Origin: Polaribacter sp. Hel1_33_78
Lineage (GTDB): Bacteria > Bacteroidota > Bacteroidia > Flavobacteriales > Flavobacteriaceae
Direction: 5' to 3'
Assembly (NCBI RefSeq): GCF_900106075.1
Contig: NZ_LT629794.1
Span: 841,001 to 905,000 of the forward strand
Length of the DNA stretch: 64,000 nucleotides
A model generated the notes under the pieces. That model made no database searches, had not been told where the DNA came from, and saw only the letters and a list, made by a program, of their open reading frames with translations. Position 1 is the first letter of the stretch. Every line of letters begins with the position of its first letter. A program made the position numbers and the translations under genes. Positions 17,977-27,607 of this stretch are shown one piece after another.

Positions 17977-19533
17977 ATGACAAAAAAACTAATAATAATC
18001 TTCGCTTTCATTTTTAGCTTGCAAGGATTTTCACAAAAAGAATATTTAGGAGATGGACCTTATTCTCAATTAATCATAAGAGGTGTAATGTTAATAAATG
18101 GAGATGGTTCTCCGCCCCGTGGGCCAATGGATATTGTTGTCGAAAACAATAAAATTGTAGACATGCAAATTGTTGGTTACCCAGGTGTAAAAATTAATGA
18201 AAAGAAAAGACCAATATTAAAAAAAGGGGGCAAAGAATTAGATGCAAACGGAATGTATTTGTTACCAGGTTTTATAGATATGCATGGTCATATTGGTGGC
18301 GAAGCCCAAGGAGCTAATCCAGAATATGTTTTTAAATTGTGGATGTCTCATGGAGTTACAACCGTTAGACAACCAAGTGGGCGTAACGCAATTGAACTAA
18401 AACGCCAAAGTGCTGAGAATAAAATTGTAGCTCCAAGAATTTTTGAATATACTGGCTTTGGTTCGGGAAGTAAAAAACCAATTACAACTGTAAAACAGGC
18501 GAAAGAATGGGTTAGGTTGAATGCAGAAAATGGAGCTGATGGAATTAAATTTTTTGGAGCAGAACCAGAAATAATGGCTGCTGCAATTGAAGAAAATAAA
18601 AAATTGGGATTAAGATCTACTGCCCATCATGCACAATTAAGTGTTGCACGATGGAATGTTCTGCATTCCGCTAGAGCAGGGATGACATCAATGGAGCATT
18701 GGTATGGATTACCAGAAGCATTATTTAATGACAGAACCATTCAAAACTATCCTTTAGATTATAATTATCAAAATGAACAACATCGTTTTGAAGAAGCTGG
18801 AAAATTATGGAGACAAGCTGCAAAACCTTACTCTGACCATTGGAATAAAGTAATGGATGAATTATTGAGTTTAGATTTTACACTAGATCCAACCTTTAAT
18901 ATTTATGAGGCTAGTAGGGATTTACAACGCGCAAGACGTGCGGAATGGCATGAAGATTATACATTACCTTCTCTCTGGAAATTTTATGAACCTAGTAAAA
19001 TATCACATGGGAGTTATTGGCATTATTGGGGAACTGAGCAAGAAGTTGAATGGAAAGAGAATTTTAAACTTTGGATGACTTTTGTAAACGAATATAAAAA
19101 TAGAGGAGGTCGTGTAACAGTTGGTACAGATTCTGGTTTCATTTATCAATTATATGGTTTTGCATATGCAAGAGAACTTGAATTATTGCGCGAAGCAGGA
19201 TTTCATCCTTTAGAAGTAATACGAGCAGCGACCTTAAATGGTGCTGAAGCATTGGGTTGGGATCATAAAATTGGCTCAGTACAAATTGGGAAATTAGCAG
19301 ATTTTGTTATAGTTGAAGAGAACCCTTTAGTCAACTTAAAAGTTTTGTATGGAACAGGTGCAATTAAATTAACAAAAGACAATGAAGTGGTTCGTGTTGG
19401 TGGTGTAAAATATACTATTAAAGATGGTATTGTATATGATGCAAAACGATTATTAGCGGACGTAAAAAGAATGGTTGATAAGGAAAAAGTAAAAACGAAT
19501 TGGAAGTTGAAACAGCCTGGTATTAAGGATTAG
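17977..19533 (+). CDS. Exported amidohydrolase
   Basis: A 518-aa amidohydrolase-superfamily enzyme with a signal peptide (1-19). The metal-binding HxH is His103/His105 in DMHGHIGG, later ligands include His in STAHHAQ, a MEHWYG segment and Asp in TVGTDSGF; the closing KIGSVQIGKLADFVIVEENPL is typical of imidazolonepropionase-like and prolidase-like members. It likely hydrolyses a cyclic amide or dipeptide amide in the periplasm. It forms an apparent operon with the M14 carboxypeptidase, which supports a role in peptide breakdown. Confidence 0.88.
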   Translation: MTKKLIIIFAFIFSLQGFSQKEYLGDGPYSQLIIRGVMLINGDGSPPRGPMDIVVENNKIVDMQIVGYPGVKINEKKRPILKKGGKELDANGMYLLPGFIDMHGHIGGEAQGANPEYVFKLWMSHGVTTVRQPSGRNAIELKRQSAENKIVAPRIFEYTGFGSGSKKPITTVKQAKEWVRLNAENGADGIKFFGAEPEIMAAAIEENKKLGLRSTAHHAQLSVARWNVLHSARAGMTSMEHWYGLPEALFNDRTIQNYPLDYNYQNEQHRFEEAGKLWRQAAKPYSDHWNKVMDELLSLDFTLDPTFNIYEASRDLQRARRAEWHEDYTLPSLWKFYEPSKISHGSYWHYWGTEQEVEWKENFKLWMTFVNEYKNRGGRVTVGTDSGFIYQLYGFAYARELELLREAGFHPLEVIRAATLNGAEALGWDHKIGSVQIGKLADFVIVEENPLVNLKVLYGTGAIKLTKDNEVVRVGGVKYTIKDGIVYDAKRLLADVKRMVDKEKVKTNWKLKQPGIKD

Positions 19534-19738
19534 GTTTCAGATTAAAATTATAATGATTAAGGTAGTAATTAATTAAAAAGATCAGATATATATTGGTTGA
19601 ATTCCACCAATCAAAATGCTGTTTTTTATTCCCTCATGGAGGTCAATAGATAAGAACTTTAAAACAAGAAAATAGATTTCATGCCTAAAAATATGGTGAA
19701 AAGTTAGACCAGAATTTAACTTTGATAAACTCCTATAC

Positions 19739-20926
19739 TTAATTGTTTTTATTTAAATAATTCGCTAAATATACACTTGTAGCTGCGCAAGCCTGTAATA
19801 GGTATCCACCAGTTGGAGCATCCCAATCTAACATTTCGCCATTGCAAAATTGATTGGGTATTTTTTTAAGTTCAAAATGTTCAGAAAGTGCAGTTAAATC
19901 AATTCCTCCAACTGTGGAGATTGCTTCATCAATGGATGCCATATTTATTATTTCTAAAGGAAATTTTTTAATGTTTTTTGCTAATGATGCTGTATTTAAA
20001 TAAGAATCTTTGGGTAGAGATATTTTTAATAAGTCTATTTTAGGAGCGCTCAGCTTGAGTTCTTTTTTTAAAATCTGTGTTGTATTTCTATAAGTAGATG
20101 ATTTTATTTTGGAATGAACTTTTTCTAATGTTAAGGAGGGTTTAAAATCGATAAAAATAGTTGCTTTTGATTTTGAAGATAACTGTTCTCTAATTTGCGG
20201 ACTCAATCCGTAAATAGCATTTCCTTCTAATCCAAACCTAGTAATAACGGCCTCTCCTTTTTGAATAATAGCGCTACAAGAAATAGCAATATTTTTTAGA
20301 GGAATTCCTTCGTTTTTTTCTATAAAATTAGGACTCCAATCAATTTTATATCCGCAGTTAGATGCTTGAAATGGTTTGGTTTTGATTCCTTTTTTAGAAA
20401 AAGTATCTAGCCAACTTCCATCAGATCCAGTGACTTTCCAGCTTCCGCCGCCTAGAGAGAAGATGGTGTAATCTGTTTGTAATGATATGTTATTAATAAT
20501 TGGGTTATTATGATTATCCCAATCAGAGAAAGTGTGCTCATATTTTATAATAACTCCTTTTTCTTTGAGATGTTTTAGAATTACACTCAGTACTTCAATA
20601 GGTTTAATTCCCTCTTTTGGGTAAACTCTTTTACTGCTCCCTACGTATGTTGGAATCCCAATTTGATCGAGCCAATTTCTAAAATCAGTATTGGTGAAAT
20701 GAAGCAGAGCTTTATCTAAAAAATCATTTGACGTGTAGCGTTTTATAAGCTGCTCAGTTGGTTCGGAATGCGTTAAGTTAAAACCACCTTTACCCGCAAC
20801 TAAAAATTTACGACCAACTGTTTTGTTTTTTTCATAGATGGTAATTTTAAATTTTTTAGCATCTAAAAAAGCAGCTAATAAAAAAGCTGATGGTCCACCA
20901 CCCAAAATAGCAATCTGTTTTTTCAT
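19739..20926 (-). CDS. HI0933-family FAD-dependent oxidoreductase
   Basis: A 395-aa flavoprotein with an N-terminal GGGPSA dinucleotide-binding motif, KNKTVGRKFLVAGKGGFNLTHS (the hallmark of the HI0933/YhiN group), SLGGGSWKVTGSDGSW, an ISTVGGIDL segment and a terminal GEMLDWDAPTGGYLLQACAATS. The family is annotated as aminoacetone oxidase-like or NAD(P)/FAD-dependent oxidoreductase; reaction unknown. Single-gene unit on the minus strand. Confidence 0.85.
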   Translation of the reverse strand: MKKQIAILGGGPSAFLLAAFLDAKKFKITIYEKNKTVGRKFLVAGKGGFNLTHSEPTEQLIKRYTSNDFLDKALLHFTNTDFRNWLDQIGIPTYVGSSKRVYPKEGIKPIEVLSVILKHLKEKGVIIKYEHTFSDWDNHNNPIINNISLQTDYTIFSLGGGSWKVTGSDGSWLDTFSKKGIKTKPFQASNCGYKIDWSPNFIEKNEGIPLKNIAISCSAIIQKGEAVITRFGLEGNAIYGLSPQIREQLSSKSKATIFIDFKPSLTLEKVHSKIKSSTYRNTTQILKKELKLSAPKIDLLKISLPKDSYLNTASLAKNIKKFPLEIINMASIDEAISTVGGIDLTALSEHFELKKIPNQFCNGEMLDWDAPTGGYLLQACAATSVYLANYLNKNN

Positions 20927-20982
20927 GACACAAAAATAGTTGTTGTTAAAATGTTTAAAACGGTTTTATAAAATTATTTTAT

Positions 20983-21117
20983 TTATTCCGAGTAATCAGT
21001 ACCTAAAATAAAAGAAATAATATTAGAATCGTTGACTTTACTTTCTTGTTTAAATAAATTATTTTCAACTTGGTTTTTATCAGTTGTATAGGATTCGTTC
21101 CCCCTAATTACTCCAAG
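20983..21117 (-). other. Possible gene remnant in the 342-bp gap 20927-21268
   Basis: One minus-strand frame is open for 44 codons without a usual start and reads like a real C-terminus: LGVIRGNESYTTDKNQ, then VENNLFKQESKVNDSNIISF and ILGTDYSE before TAA (20983-20985). It is hydrophilic and acid-rich in the way of natural proteins rather than of random AT-rich DNA. I cannot assign a family. Nothing else in 20927-21268 stands out. Confidence 0.3.
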
Positions 21118-21268
21118 CTATAGGCGGATGTAATATTCAGTTTAATGCCTTATCTCAGATGTTAAGGGAGTTACATTTTTTAAAGTTTAGGTATAAACCA
21201 AGTCATTTTCTTATAACAAGCATCATTTGATTAATATTCATAATTTTGAGTACGGTTTGTACCCAATA

Positions 21269-22726
21269 CTAGGCCTCTTTTTTATTTCGATACTTTCCTC
21301 TTGGAGCATTACCCTCATGAAGTATAATCTCGGAATGTAGTAACTGAGCAGCCTCTGCAGAGCTCTTCACTTTAGAAGCACTGCGGACTAGCATTTCTGC
21401 TTCAAATTCAAGTAATACACTTTTCCGAATTCCATTTTCTCTCCATTTAGATGCGGGTGTGCATCGTTTTGATATTCCTCGAGCCAATGACAAGGAATCT
21501 AACAATGCCTGATTTGCACCTTGACCTTTGAAGGGGCTCATTGGGTGAGCAGCATCGCCAATTAGCGTTACTTTAGTAGCATTTTCGAACAATTCTGGTT
21601 TGAGTAGTTCACGGTCATACACGGGATATCCGGAAATTTGTGCTTCGTTGGTAGCTGAAATAATCTGAGGAATAGGATTGTGCCACTGAGTTCTTCGACA
21701 CGCTTCTTCCTTAAGTGCTTTTGTTCCTTCGGTATTCAATTCTTTAGCTTCTTTTTCTGATAAAGGAAAACTAAGTTGCCACATTATTGAATCGGAGTCA
21801 TAGGGCATCATATAGATTCGTTCGTTACCATTAGCGGTTTGAAATACTGTAGCCGAATCTAGTAAAGAACTTTCAATACCCTCAAGATTCTTTAATGGAG
21901 AAATTCCTAAAATTACTATGCAACCGAGATAACGTAAAGGGCTAATATCCTCACCAATTAATAGTTTTCTAACGGTACTACGAATTCCATCAGCTCCAAC
22001 TATAAGGTCTGCTTGGGCGTTCTTTATCTCGTTTTTGACTTGAAAGTTTAGCGTTACACCTTCATTCTCAGATTCCTTAAAACTCAGTAATTGGTGCCCC
22101 CATTTTACAACATTATATCCACCGAGCTGCTCAAGCAGTGCTAAACGCAAAGATTGTCTAGCAATATGAATATTTGTGTGTCTTGGTGATTTTTTTGTTT
22201 CCGTTCGCCCCCATTTTCTAACTCCCCATTCACCGATAATTTTTCCATCAGTAGTGTGAACCACGTGTCTGGTTGAAGTTATTCCTTCTTTTAATTGGGC
22301 AATACCGAATCCTTTGAGGGCTTTACTTGCTTGTTGCAAAGTAAGTCCATAACCTTGAGATCGTGTATCGAAGCTATGGTCTCTTTCATAAAGCGTAAAC
22401 GGTATTCCGCGATGCAAACAGGCAACGGCTAGAGCCACTCCTCCAATGCCACCGCCAATAATAGCAACGTGTGGGTAGTTTTCTTTGTTTGGTAAAGATT
22501 GGCTAGCAGAATGAATCAAACCAGATCCTTTACATTTTAAGCAGGGATGTATTTGACCTATAGGTAGCTCGGGAGCCATTCCTTCGCAATCTGTTTTTTT
22601 AAATTGATTCAATGCAGCTTGATAATGTAGTCGAGTTTTCTTGCGGGGCTTCTTCCTTTTTTTGCCATCACCTTTACAGTTCTCACAAATTATCCAATAA
22701 TTCTCTTTACATTCTGTCTTTTCCAA
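21269..22726 (-). CDS. FAD-dependent monooxygenase with N-terminal DnaJ-like zinc-finger module
   Basis: A 485-aa protein. Residues 14-69 hold two CxxCxGxG motifs, CENCKGDG (14-21) and CLKCKGSG (62-69), the zinc-binding pattern of the DnaJ cysteine-rich domain, separated by a basic stretch. After it comes a PHBH-type flavin monooxygenase: IIGGGIGG (89-96), the central VGADGIRSTVRKLL and GDAAHPMSPFKGQGANQAL. No ATG is available in frame before residue 50; the only start that keeps the zinc module is TTG at 22724-22726. Base composition is visibly less AT-rich than its neighbours (CTCGAG, GCGGGG and the like), which may indicate transfer. Substrate unknown. Confidence 0.85.
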   Translation of the reverse strand: MEKTECKENYWIICENCKGDGKKRKKPRKKTRLHYQAALNQFKKTDCEGMAPELPIGQIHPCLKCKGSGLIHSASQSLPNKENYPHVAIIGGGIGGVALAVACLHRGIPFTLYERDHSFDTRSQGYGLTLQQASKALKGFGIAQLKEGITSTRHVVHTTDGKIIGEWGVRKWGRTETKKSPRHTNIHIARQSLRLALLEQLGGYNVVKWGHQLLSFKESENEGVTLNFQVKNEIKNAQADLIVGADGIRSTVRKLLIGEDISPLRYLGCIVILGISPLKNLEGIESSLLDSATVFQTANGNERIYMMPYDSDSIMWQLSFPLSEKEAKELNTEGTKALKEEACRRTQWHNPIPQIISATNEAQISGYPVYDRELLKPELFENATKVTLIGDAAHPMSPFKGQGANQALLDSLSLARGISKRCTPASKWRENGIRKSVLLEFEAEMLVRSASKVKSSAEAAQLLHSEIILHEGNAPRGKYRNKKEA

Positions 22727-22800
22727 CTGCTGTATCTTTTATCATTTTTTGGTTTTAATGAAATATAAATCTATTGTTTCTTGATGCACAGAAAGCCAAA

Positions 22801-23622
22801 CTACTTCTTCACAGCTATCATCATATGAGGACTAAAAGGCAATAAATATTCATCATTTTGTGTCAAGTTTTGCAACGCTTTTAATGTCTTAGACTTCTTT
22901 TTGTCTAACATATTTGCAAAATATTCATTGTCTAACCAAATCATTCCTTCGACTGCAAAAATATTTATAAAGTGGAGGTTTTGTTCTAAAAACTCTTTTT
23001 TTAAACCTTGAGGTTTATGGTAATACGCATCCGCCAATAAAAAAGGGAAATCTTTTGGCGCATCATGAAGTCCTGTTGTGAGTTCCTCTTTACACATATC
23101 AAAAAACGAATTGGCATGAATCATTCCATTCATTAAACCAACGACTGTTGAAGCTGTAGCGTTAATTGCAAAGCCTAAAATAATGCCGTCTTTTTTTAAA
23201 ACTCTCTTTGCTTCTCTGATTGCTGCAATTCTATCTTCTCTTTTTTGCAGGTGATATAAAGGACCATGTAAAAGTACCAAATCAGCAGTATTGTCTTTAA
23301 AAGGAATTTTTTTTGCTTCACCGATAGCAACAGAAAAAGGTTTCTTGAGTTTTTTAGCTCTATTTTCTGCTAGTTTTATATGTTTTAAAACTGGCTCTAC
23401 TAAATGAACAGTATGTCCGTTTTTTGCTAACCATTCTGCATATTTTCCCGTTCCACCACCAATATCAATAATTGTGATATTTGGTTTAGAAATATGTTGT
23501 TCAATTAGTTCTTTAATACGTTCAAATTCAAAAATTCCCATTCCTTTTTCAAGTCTGGTTTCTTCTGAAGCTTTGTTGTAAAAATCATCTAATTCTTTGC
23601 TGATAAGAGGTTTTTTTTTCAC
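22801..23622 (-). CDS. Class I SAM-dependent methyltransferase
   Basis: A 273-aa methyltransferase with the SAM-binding motif DIGGGTG (53-59), the acidic loop at VHLVEP, and ADLVLLHGPLYHLQ as motif post-I/II, followed by AKRVLKKDGIILGF. This matches the UbiE/Methyltransf_11 group; substrate unknown. The start codon appears to be GTG (23620-23622), giving MKKKPLISKELDDFY. The gap to the FAD monooxygenase gene downstream is 74 bp on the same strand. A decayed copy of its 3' end occurs at 15177-15301. Confidence 0.88.
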   Translation of the reverse strand: MKKKPLISKELDDFYNKASEETRLEKGMGIFEFERIKELIEQHISKPNITIIDIGGGTGKYAEWLAKNGHTVHLVEPVLKHIKLAENRAKKLKKPFSVAIGEAKKIPFKDNTADLVLLHGPLYHLQKREDRIAAIREAKRVLKKDGIILGFAINATASTVVGLMNGMIHANSFFDMCKEELTTGLHDAPKDFPFLLADAYYHKPQGLKKEFLEQNLHFINIFAVEGMIWLDNEYFANMLDKKKSKTLKALQNLTQNDEYLLPFSPHMMIAVKK

Positions 23623-23853
23623 TTTAAATATTTAAAGGATAAAAGTAATTAAATTAAAGTGATAAATAGTGTTGGATTGGAATTCTGAGGGCTTCTATAA
23701 TAAAAATATATTTTGATTGAGCGTATTTCACGCCGCTAACTAGTATGAATTTATTTTAAAATTAGATTTCTTGTCATTCATTTTTCACTATTTCGAAACG
23801 ACACCTGCAAAGAAAATAGATTTCTGCTTTCGAGGGAAGAACAGAAATGTAAA

Positions 23854-24744
23854 TTAACCTTTCAAATGTTTATTAAAAAAAGTGATCGTTCTTTCCCAAG
23901 ATAATTCAGCAGCTTCTTTATCAAATCTTGGTGTGGTATTGTTATGAAATCCATGATTTACATTAGCATAAAAATGAGCTTCATGCTCAATGTTGTTTTC
24001 TTTTAAAGCAATTTCAAAATCTGACCAACCAGCATTTACTCTTTTATCTAAGCCGGCATATTGCAATAATAAAGGAGCTTTAATTTTAACAACGTTTTCT
24101 TGCGAAGGTTGTCTTCCATAATAAGGAACAGCTGCAGCTAAATCAGGAATTTTAACGGCCATCATATTAGAAATCCATCCTCCAAAACAAAAACCAACAA
24201 CTCCCACTTTTCCGTTACAATCTTTGTGTGTTTTTAAGTAATTGTAGGCAGCAATAAAATCTTCTAACATTTCATTTCTATCTCTTTTCTTTTGCATTGC
24301 TCTCCCGTCATCATCATTTCCTGGATATCCGCCTAAAGGCGATAATGCGTCTGGAGCCAAAGTTACAAATCCCTCTAAAGCCGTTCTTCTACCGACATCT
24401 TCTATATAAGGATTTAGCCCTCTATTTTCATGTACAACTATAATGCCAGGTAGTTTTTTGGTAGTATCTTTTAAGATAGAAAATAATCCTTTTATTTTTT
24501 TTCCTCCTTTTGGAGAATCGTAAGTAATAAACTCTGATTTTAGCCTTGGATCATTTGATTTTACACTAATAGAGTCCAAATAATTTGGAGAAATAAAACT
24601 TAATAAAGCGGGCAGGGTGATTGCGCCAACAGCATATAGAGATAGCTTTTGAAGAAACTCTTTTCTATCCATTTTGTTGTGAGCATAGTCATCATATAAG
24701 TCAAACACCTCTTGACTAATGTCTTCTTTTTTAAGTTCCTTCAT
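23854..24744 (-). CDS. Dienelactone hydrolase family protein
   Basis: A 296-aa alpha/beta hydrolase. The dienelactone hydrolase triad is visible as Cys186 in GFCFGGW, an Asp in AGLDKRVNAG and His in NVNHGFHNNT; HENRGLNPYIEDVGRR is the oxyanion-region motif. The N-terminus (1-55) has a helical cytoplasmic lead followed by DRKEFLQKLSLYAVGAITLPALL, a single hydrophobic segment that could export or anchor the enzyme (twin-arginine-like but with DRK in place of RR). Related exported DLH proteins act on unknown esters or lactones. Confidence 0.87.
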   Translation of the reverse strand: MKELKKEDISQEVFDLYDDYAHNKMDRKEFLQKLSLYAVGAITLPALLSFISPNYLDSISVKSNDPRLKSEFITYDSPKGGKKIKGLFSILKDTTKKLPGIIVVHENRGLNPYIEDVGRRTALEGFVTLAPDALSPLGGYPGNDDDGRAMQKKRDRNEMLEDFIAAYNYLKTHKDCNGKVGVVGFCFGGWISNMMAVKIPDLAAAVPYYGRQPSQENVVKIKAPLLLQYAGLDKRVNAGWSDFEIALKENNIEHEAHFYANVNHGFHNNTTPRFDKEAAELSWERTITFFNKHLKG

Positions 24745-24911
24745 TTTGCTGAAATTTATGGGTTTTTAGATTTTCAACTAAGATAATTAAAAAAAAGGTA
24801 AAGCAAATTTAAGAGCAAATTTTGCAGTCTTATTTTTTGAAATTTTACTGTAAAGTTCGCTATCAAACTGGGGTTATTTTTTTAAAAATAAATATGGTAT
24901 AATAGAATGAA

Positions 24912-24933
24912 CCGTTTATGATTTTATAAACGG
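24912..24933 (-). terminator. Terminator of the sulfite dehydrogenase operon
   Basis: An 8-bp stem CCGTTTAT (24912-24919) / ATAAACGG (24926-24933) with a 6-nt loop, 39 bp downstream of the sterol-desaturase-like gene on the minus strand. The T-tail is only moderate. Confidence 0.5.
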
Positions 24934-24971
24934 CTCATGTCTCAATATATTTATTGTGTACTTGTTTTTAT

Positions 24972-25847
24972 TTATTTCTGACCTTTTTTAAACCCATATA
25001 GATTTTGAGCGATAAAAGTAGTTGGAAATTTATCATCACCTTTAAAGCCAATTTCTGCGTTTCCGCTATCTTCTGGAACGTAGTTTGTTTTAAAAATATA
25101 ATCCCAAAGACTAAGACTAATTCCATAATTCATTCCATTTCTTCCTTCCGGTACTTCATATGCATGATGATATAAGTGCATCACTGGATTATTTATTACA
25201 TATTTAAAGATTCCCCAAGTAATTTTAATATTGGCATGATTAAAGTGACCAATGGCAATGGTGATAAAATGAACAATATATGCTTGCTCAGGTTCAAAAC
25301 CACCAAGAATCATTACACCAAAAGTTTTTAGTGGTTTATAAAAAATGTTTTCCATCCAGTGGTATCTTAAATGCGCAGCAAAGCCCATTTCTTTTACACT
25401 GTGGTGCACTTTATGAAATTTCCATAAGAAAGGGTATTTATGCAATAATACATGGGTAAACCATTGAACGAAGTCAAGTATAATAAAGAATACCAATAAT
25501 TGTAACCAAGGAGCCCAATGTGACATATCGAAAATAACGAGACTTTTAGCAGTGATGTTAAATTCACCAAATAATATCCCTAAAATCTTGTAAACTCCGC
25601 TAATTACAATTGAGAAAGCGAAAAAATTAAAAAACATATAAAATGCATCTAACCAAAAATCTCTTCTAAATATAGCTTGTTGTTTTCTCCAGGGAAAGAC
25701 AATTTCTAAACCCCATACAAGCAGGGAGATTACAATAAGACCCCAGAAATAATTTGTGTACCAAGGCACTTCAAGAATTATGGACTTCCATGTCCAATCT
25801 GCCGTTCCAATAAAAGCATTTATAAATGCATCTAAATATTTTTCCAT
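24972..25847 (-). CDS. Sterol desaturase / fatty acid hydroxylase family membrane protein
   Basis: A 291-aa polytopic membrane protein with the di-iron histidine clusters of the family: HVLLHKYPFLWKFHKVHHS (HxxxH ... HxxHH), HFNHAN and HLYHHAYE. Hydrophobic segments lie around residues 30-50, 70-95 and 115-135. Such enzymes hydroxylate or desaturate sterols, carotenoids or lipids. It is the last gene of the operon with the cytochrome (22 bp upstream) and the sulfite dehydrogenase, an association that is not explained by its usual chemistry. Confidence 0.85.
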   Translation of the reverse strand: MEKYLDAFINAFIGTADWTWKSIILEVPWYTNYFWGLIVISLLVWGLEIVFPWRKQQAIFRRDFWLDAFYMFFNFFAFSIVISGVYKILGILFGEFNITAKSLVIFDMSHWAPWLQLLVFFIILDFVQWFTHVLLHKYPFLWKFHKVHHSVKEMGFAAHLRYHWMENIFYKPLKTFGVMILGGFEPEQAYIVHFITIAIGHFNHANIKITWGIFKYVINNPVMHLYHHAYEVPEGRNGMNYGISLSLWDYIFKTNYVPEDSGNAEIGFKGDDKFPTTFIAQNLYGFKKGQK

Positions 25848-25869
25848 TTTATTTTAATTTTTAAATATA

Positions 25870-26343
25870 TTAATTTTTTAATGTATACCAGTCAATATTT
25901 GTTAAAATCATACGCCTACCTTTTGCAGTTGGAGGGTAATTTGTAACTAAATAGTTTACAATAACCTCTTGATTACTTCCTAAATCCCATAGGTTTTGTG
26001 TTTCTTGCATCCATTTAATTGTTGCATTCCAACTCTCAGTAGACATTTTATTTTGAACGACTAATTTTGCAGAATGGCAATTCGTACAATTATTAACAAC
26101 CGTCATTAAACCTTCTGCGTCTATTAAACCTGTTCTAATATGAATTCCATTTTCAATTTTATCTTCATCTTCAATAATAGTACTATATATAAGTTTAGAT
26201 TCTTTATTTCCAAAAATTGAAAATGAAGGATCGTATACCGCAAAAAGAAGTAAAACAGAAGCTATAAAGGAAAACAACATAGCTATATAAGCTGTTTTCT
26301 CTGCTTTTTTAATTTTTTTTTGAAACTCTTTATCATCTTTCAT
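25870..26343 (-). CDS. Membrane-anchored monoheme c-type cytochrome (SorB-like)
   Basis: A 157-aa protein with one transmembrane helix (about 17-37) and a single heme c motif CTNCH (Cys86, Cys89, His90); a Met ligand is likely among the Met residues near 108-118. Its start codon overlaps the stop of the upstream molybdoenzyme gene by one base (TAATG), so the two are translationally coupled. By context it should accept electrons from sulfite oxidation and pass them toward the respiratory chain, as SorB does for SorA. Confidence 0.85.
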   Translation of the reverse strand: MKDDKEFQKKIKKAEKTAYIAMLFSFIASVLLLFAVYDPSFSIFGNKESKLIYSTIIEDEDKIENGIHIRTGLIDAEGLMTVVNNCTNCHSAKLVVQNKMSTESWNATIKWMQETQNLWDLGSNQEVIVNYLVTNYPPTAKGRRMILTNIDWYTLKN

Positions 26344-27563
26344 TAGATAATTTTTACAGCAATTCTATGACAAGCATTGTTTAAATACCCTTTCGGGTTC
26401 CAGCCTGGTAAAAGCATGGGTTGCGCAATATTATGAGTGTCTGTTGCTTTTGCCCAAACTTCGTAATACCCTTTTTTTGGAAAATTTATGGAAGCTGAAA
26501 AATGTTGCCAAGCTAATCGATTTGTTGGTTTTTCTACAGAACAAATGGTCCATGTTGCTCCAAAATCTATTGAATATTCCATTTTTACAACCTCTAGTTC
26601 TCCAGCCCAGGCATGACCTCTTATGTTTAAAGCTTTTCCTTCGTTAATGAGCGCGCCCGTTTTAGGGTATGTGATTATGGATTTAACAGGCATCGATTCT
26701 ATAATGCACATGTCTTCATCTTTTACTTTTTCTCCCGGAGCAACTGGGTTACAAGGTACTCGATAAGCAGTTCCTGTCATTTTTGTGCCATCATGCACTT
26801 TGTTTCGAATACTAATTCTTTGAACCCACTTGCCAGAAACTGAAGCTGGCCAACCACCGGCAATTAAACGTAGTGGGTATCCGTGAATTAGTGGAATAGC
26901 TTCGTTATTCATTTGAAAAGCTAAAATGGTTTCATCTTGCAGTGCTTTTGGCAATGGGCAGCCTCTAGAAATAGGTTCTTTTTTAGGGTCTCCACTTAAA
27001 TGAGTGTCTGTAGAATGATATCCAATATAAACAGCATTACTCTTGATGCCTGCATCTTCTAATACGTCTCGTAAGCGCACACCCGTCCAAGACGCACAAT
27101 GCACGGCGCCAATAGTCCATTGATTCCCTTTTGCTGGTGGATCAAATTCACTTCGTCCATTACCGCCACATTCTAATGTTAATTGATAGGTATGGTGTTT
27201 AAATTTGGATTTTAAATCACTAAGAGTATATGTTTTTTTGTTTTTAACAGATTCCCCATCAATGGTAAGCGTCCAAGTTTCTGGGTTGATTTCTTCTGGG
27301 GTAGTTCCATTATTTCGAATAAACATAGATGAGTTGGGTGTAATCTTGTCATCTAATAAATGAGCTTGCGCTTCAATATTCCAGGGTTTGTCATTTAAAA
27401 TAATCATTTCTTTATTCTTACTGAACATTTTAAAAGGGTCTGGATCTTGCAATGCTAAAGGAGTATAGCCGTCAAGCATTTTGGAACCAAAAACAATTTC
27501 TGCGCTTATAAGTGCAGTAAAAGAACTTAGAACGGTTTTTTTTATAAAAGATCTTCTTCTCAC
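26343..27563 (-). CDS. Sulfite oxidase-family molybdopterin enzyme (SorA-like sulfite dehydrogenase)
   Basis: A 406-aa enzyme with a twin-arginine-like signal (RRRSFIKK at 2-9, hydrophobic 10-26). The molybdenum-ligating cysteine is Cys132 in LTLECGGNGRSEF; PLRLIAGGWPASVSGKWV and the C-terminal Mo-co dimerisation domain (about 290-406) are present. No heme b5 domain exists, so a separate cytochrome is needed, and one is encoded next, overlapping by one base. The start is GTG (27561-27563); no ATG is available in frame upstream. Expected reaction: sulfite to sulfate in the periplasm. Confidence 0.9.
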   Translation of the reverse strand: MRRRSFIKKTVLSSFTALISAEIVFGSKMLDGYTPLALQDPDPFKMFSKNKEMIILNDKPWNIEAQAHLLDDKITPNSSMFIRNNGTTPEEINPETWTLTIDGESVKNKKTYTLSDLKSKFKHHTYQLTLECGGNGRSEFDPPAKGNQWTIGAVHCASWTGVRLRDVLEDAGIKSNAVYIGYHSTDTHLSGDPKKEPISRGCPLPKALQDETILAFQMNNEAIPLIHGYPLRLIAGGWPASVSGKWVQRISIRNKVHDGTKMTGTAYRVPCNPVAPGEKVKDEDMCIIESMPVKSIITYPKTGALINEGKALNIRGHAWAGELEVVKMEYSIDFGATWTICSVEKPTNRLAWQHFSASINFPKKGYYEVWAKATDTHNIAQPMLLPGWNPKGYLNNACHRIAVKII

Positions 27564-27607
27564 AATACTAAAATTATATGGTTATATAAATAACATACAA
27601 GTTACAT

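Noticed and set aside
23760..23850. Second intergenic repeat copy (GTCATTC... with an ATTTCTG/CAGAAAT pairing)
   Set aside because: Similarity to the 28850-28921 element is too weak to assert by eye.
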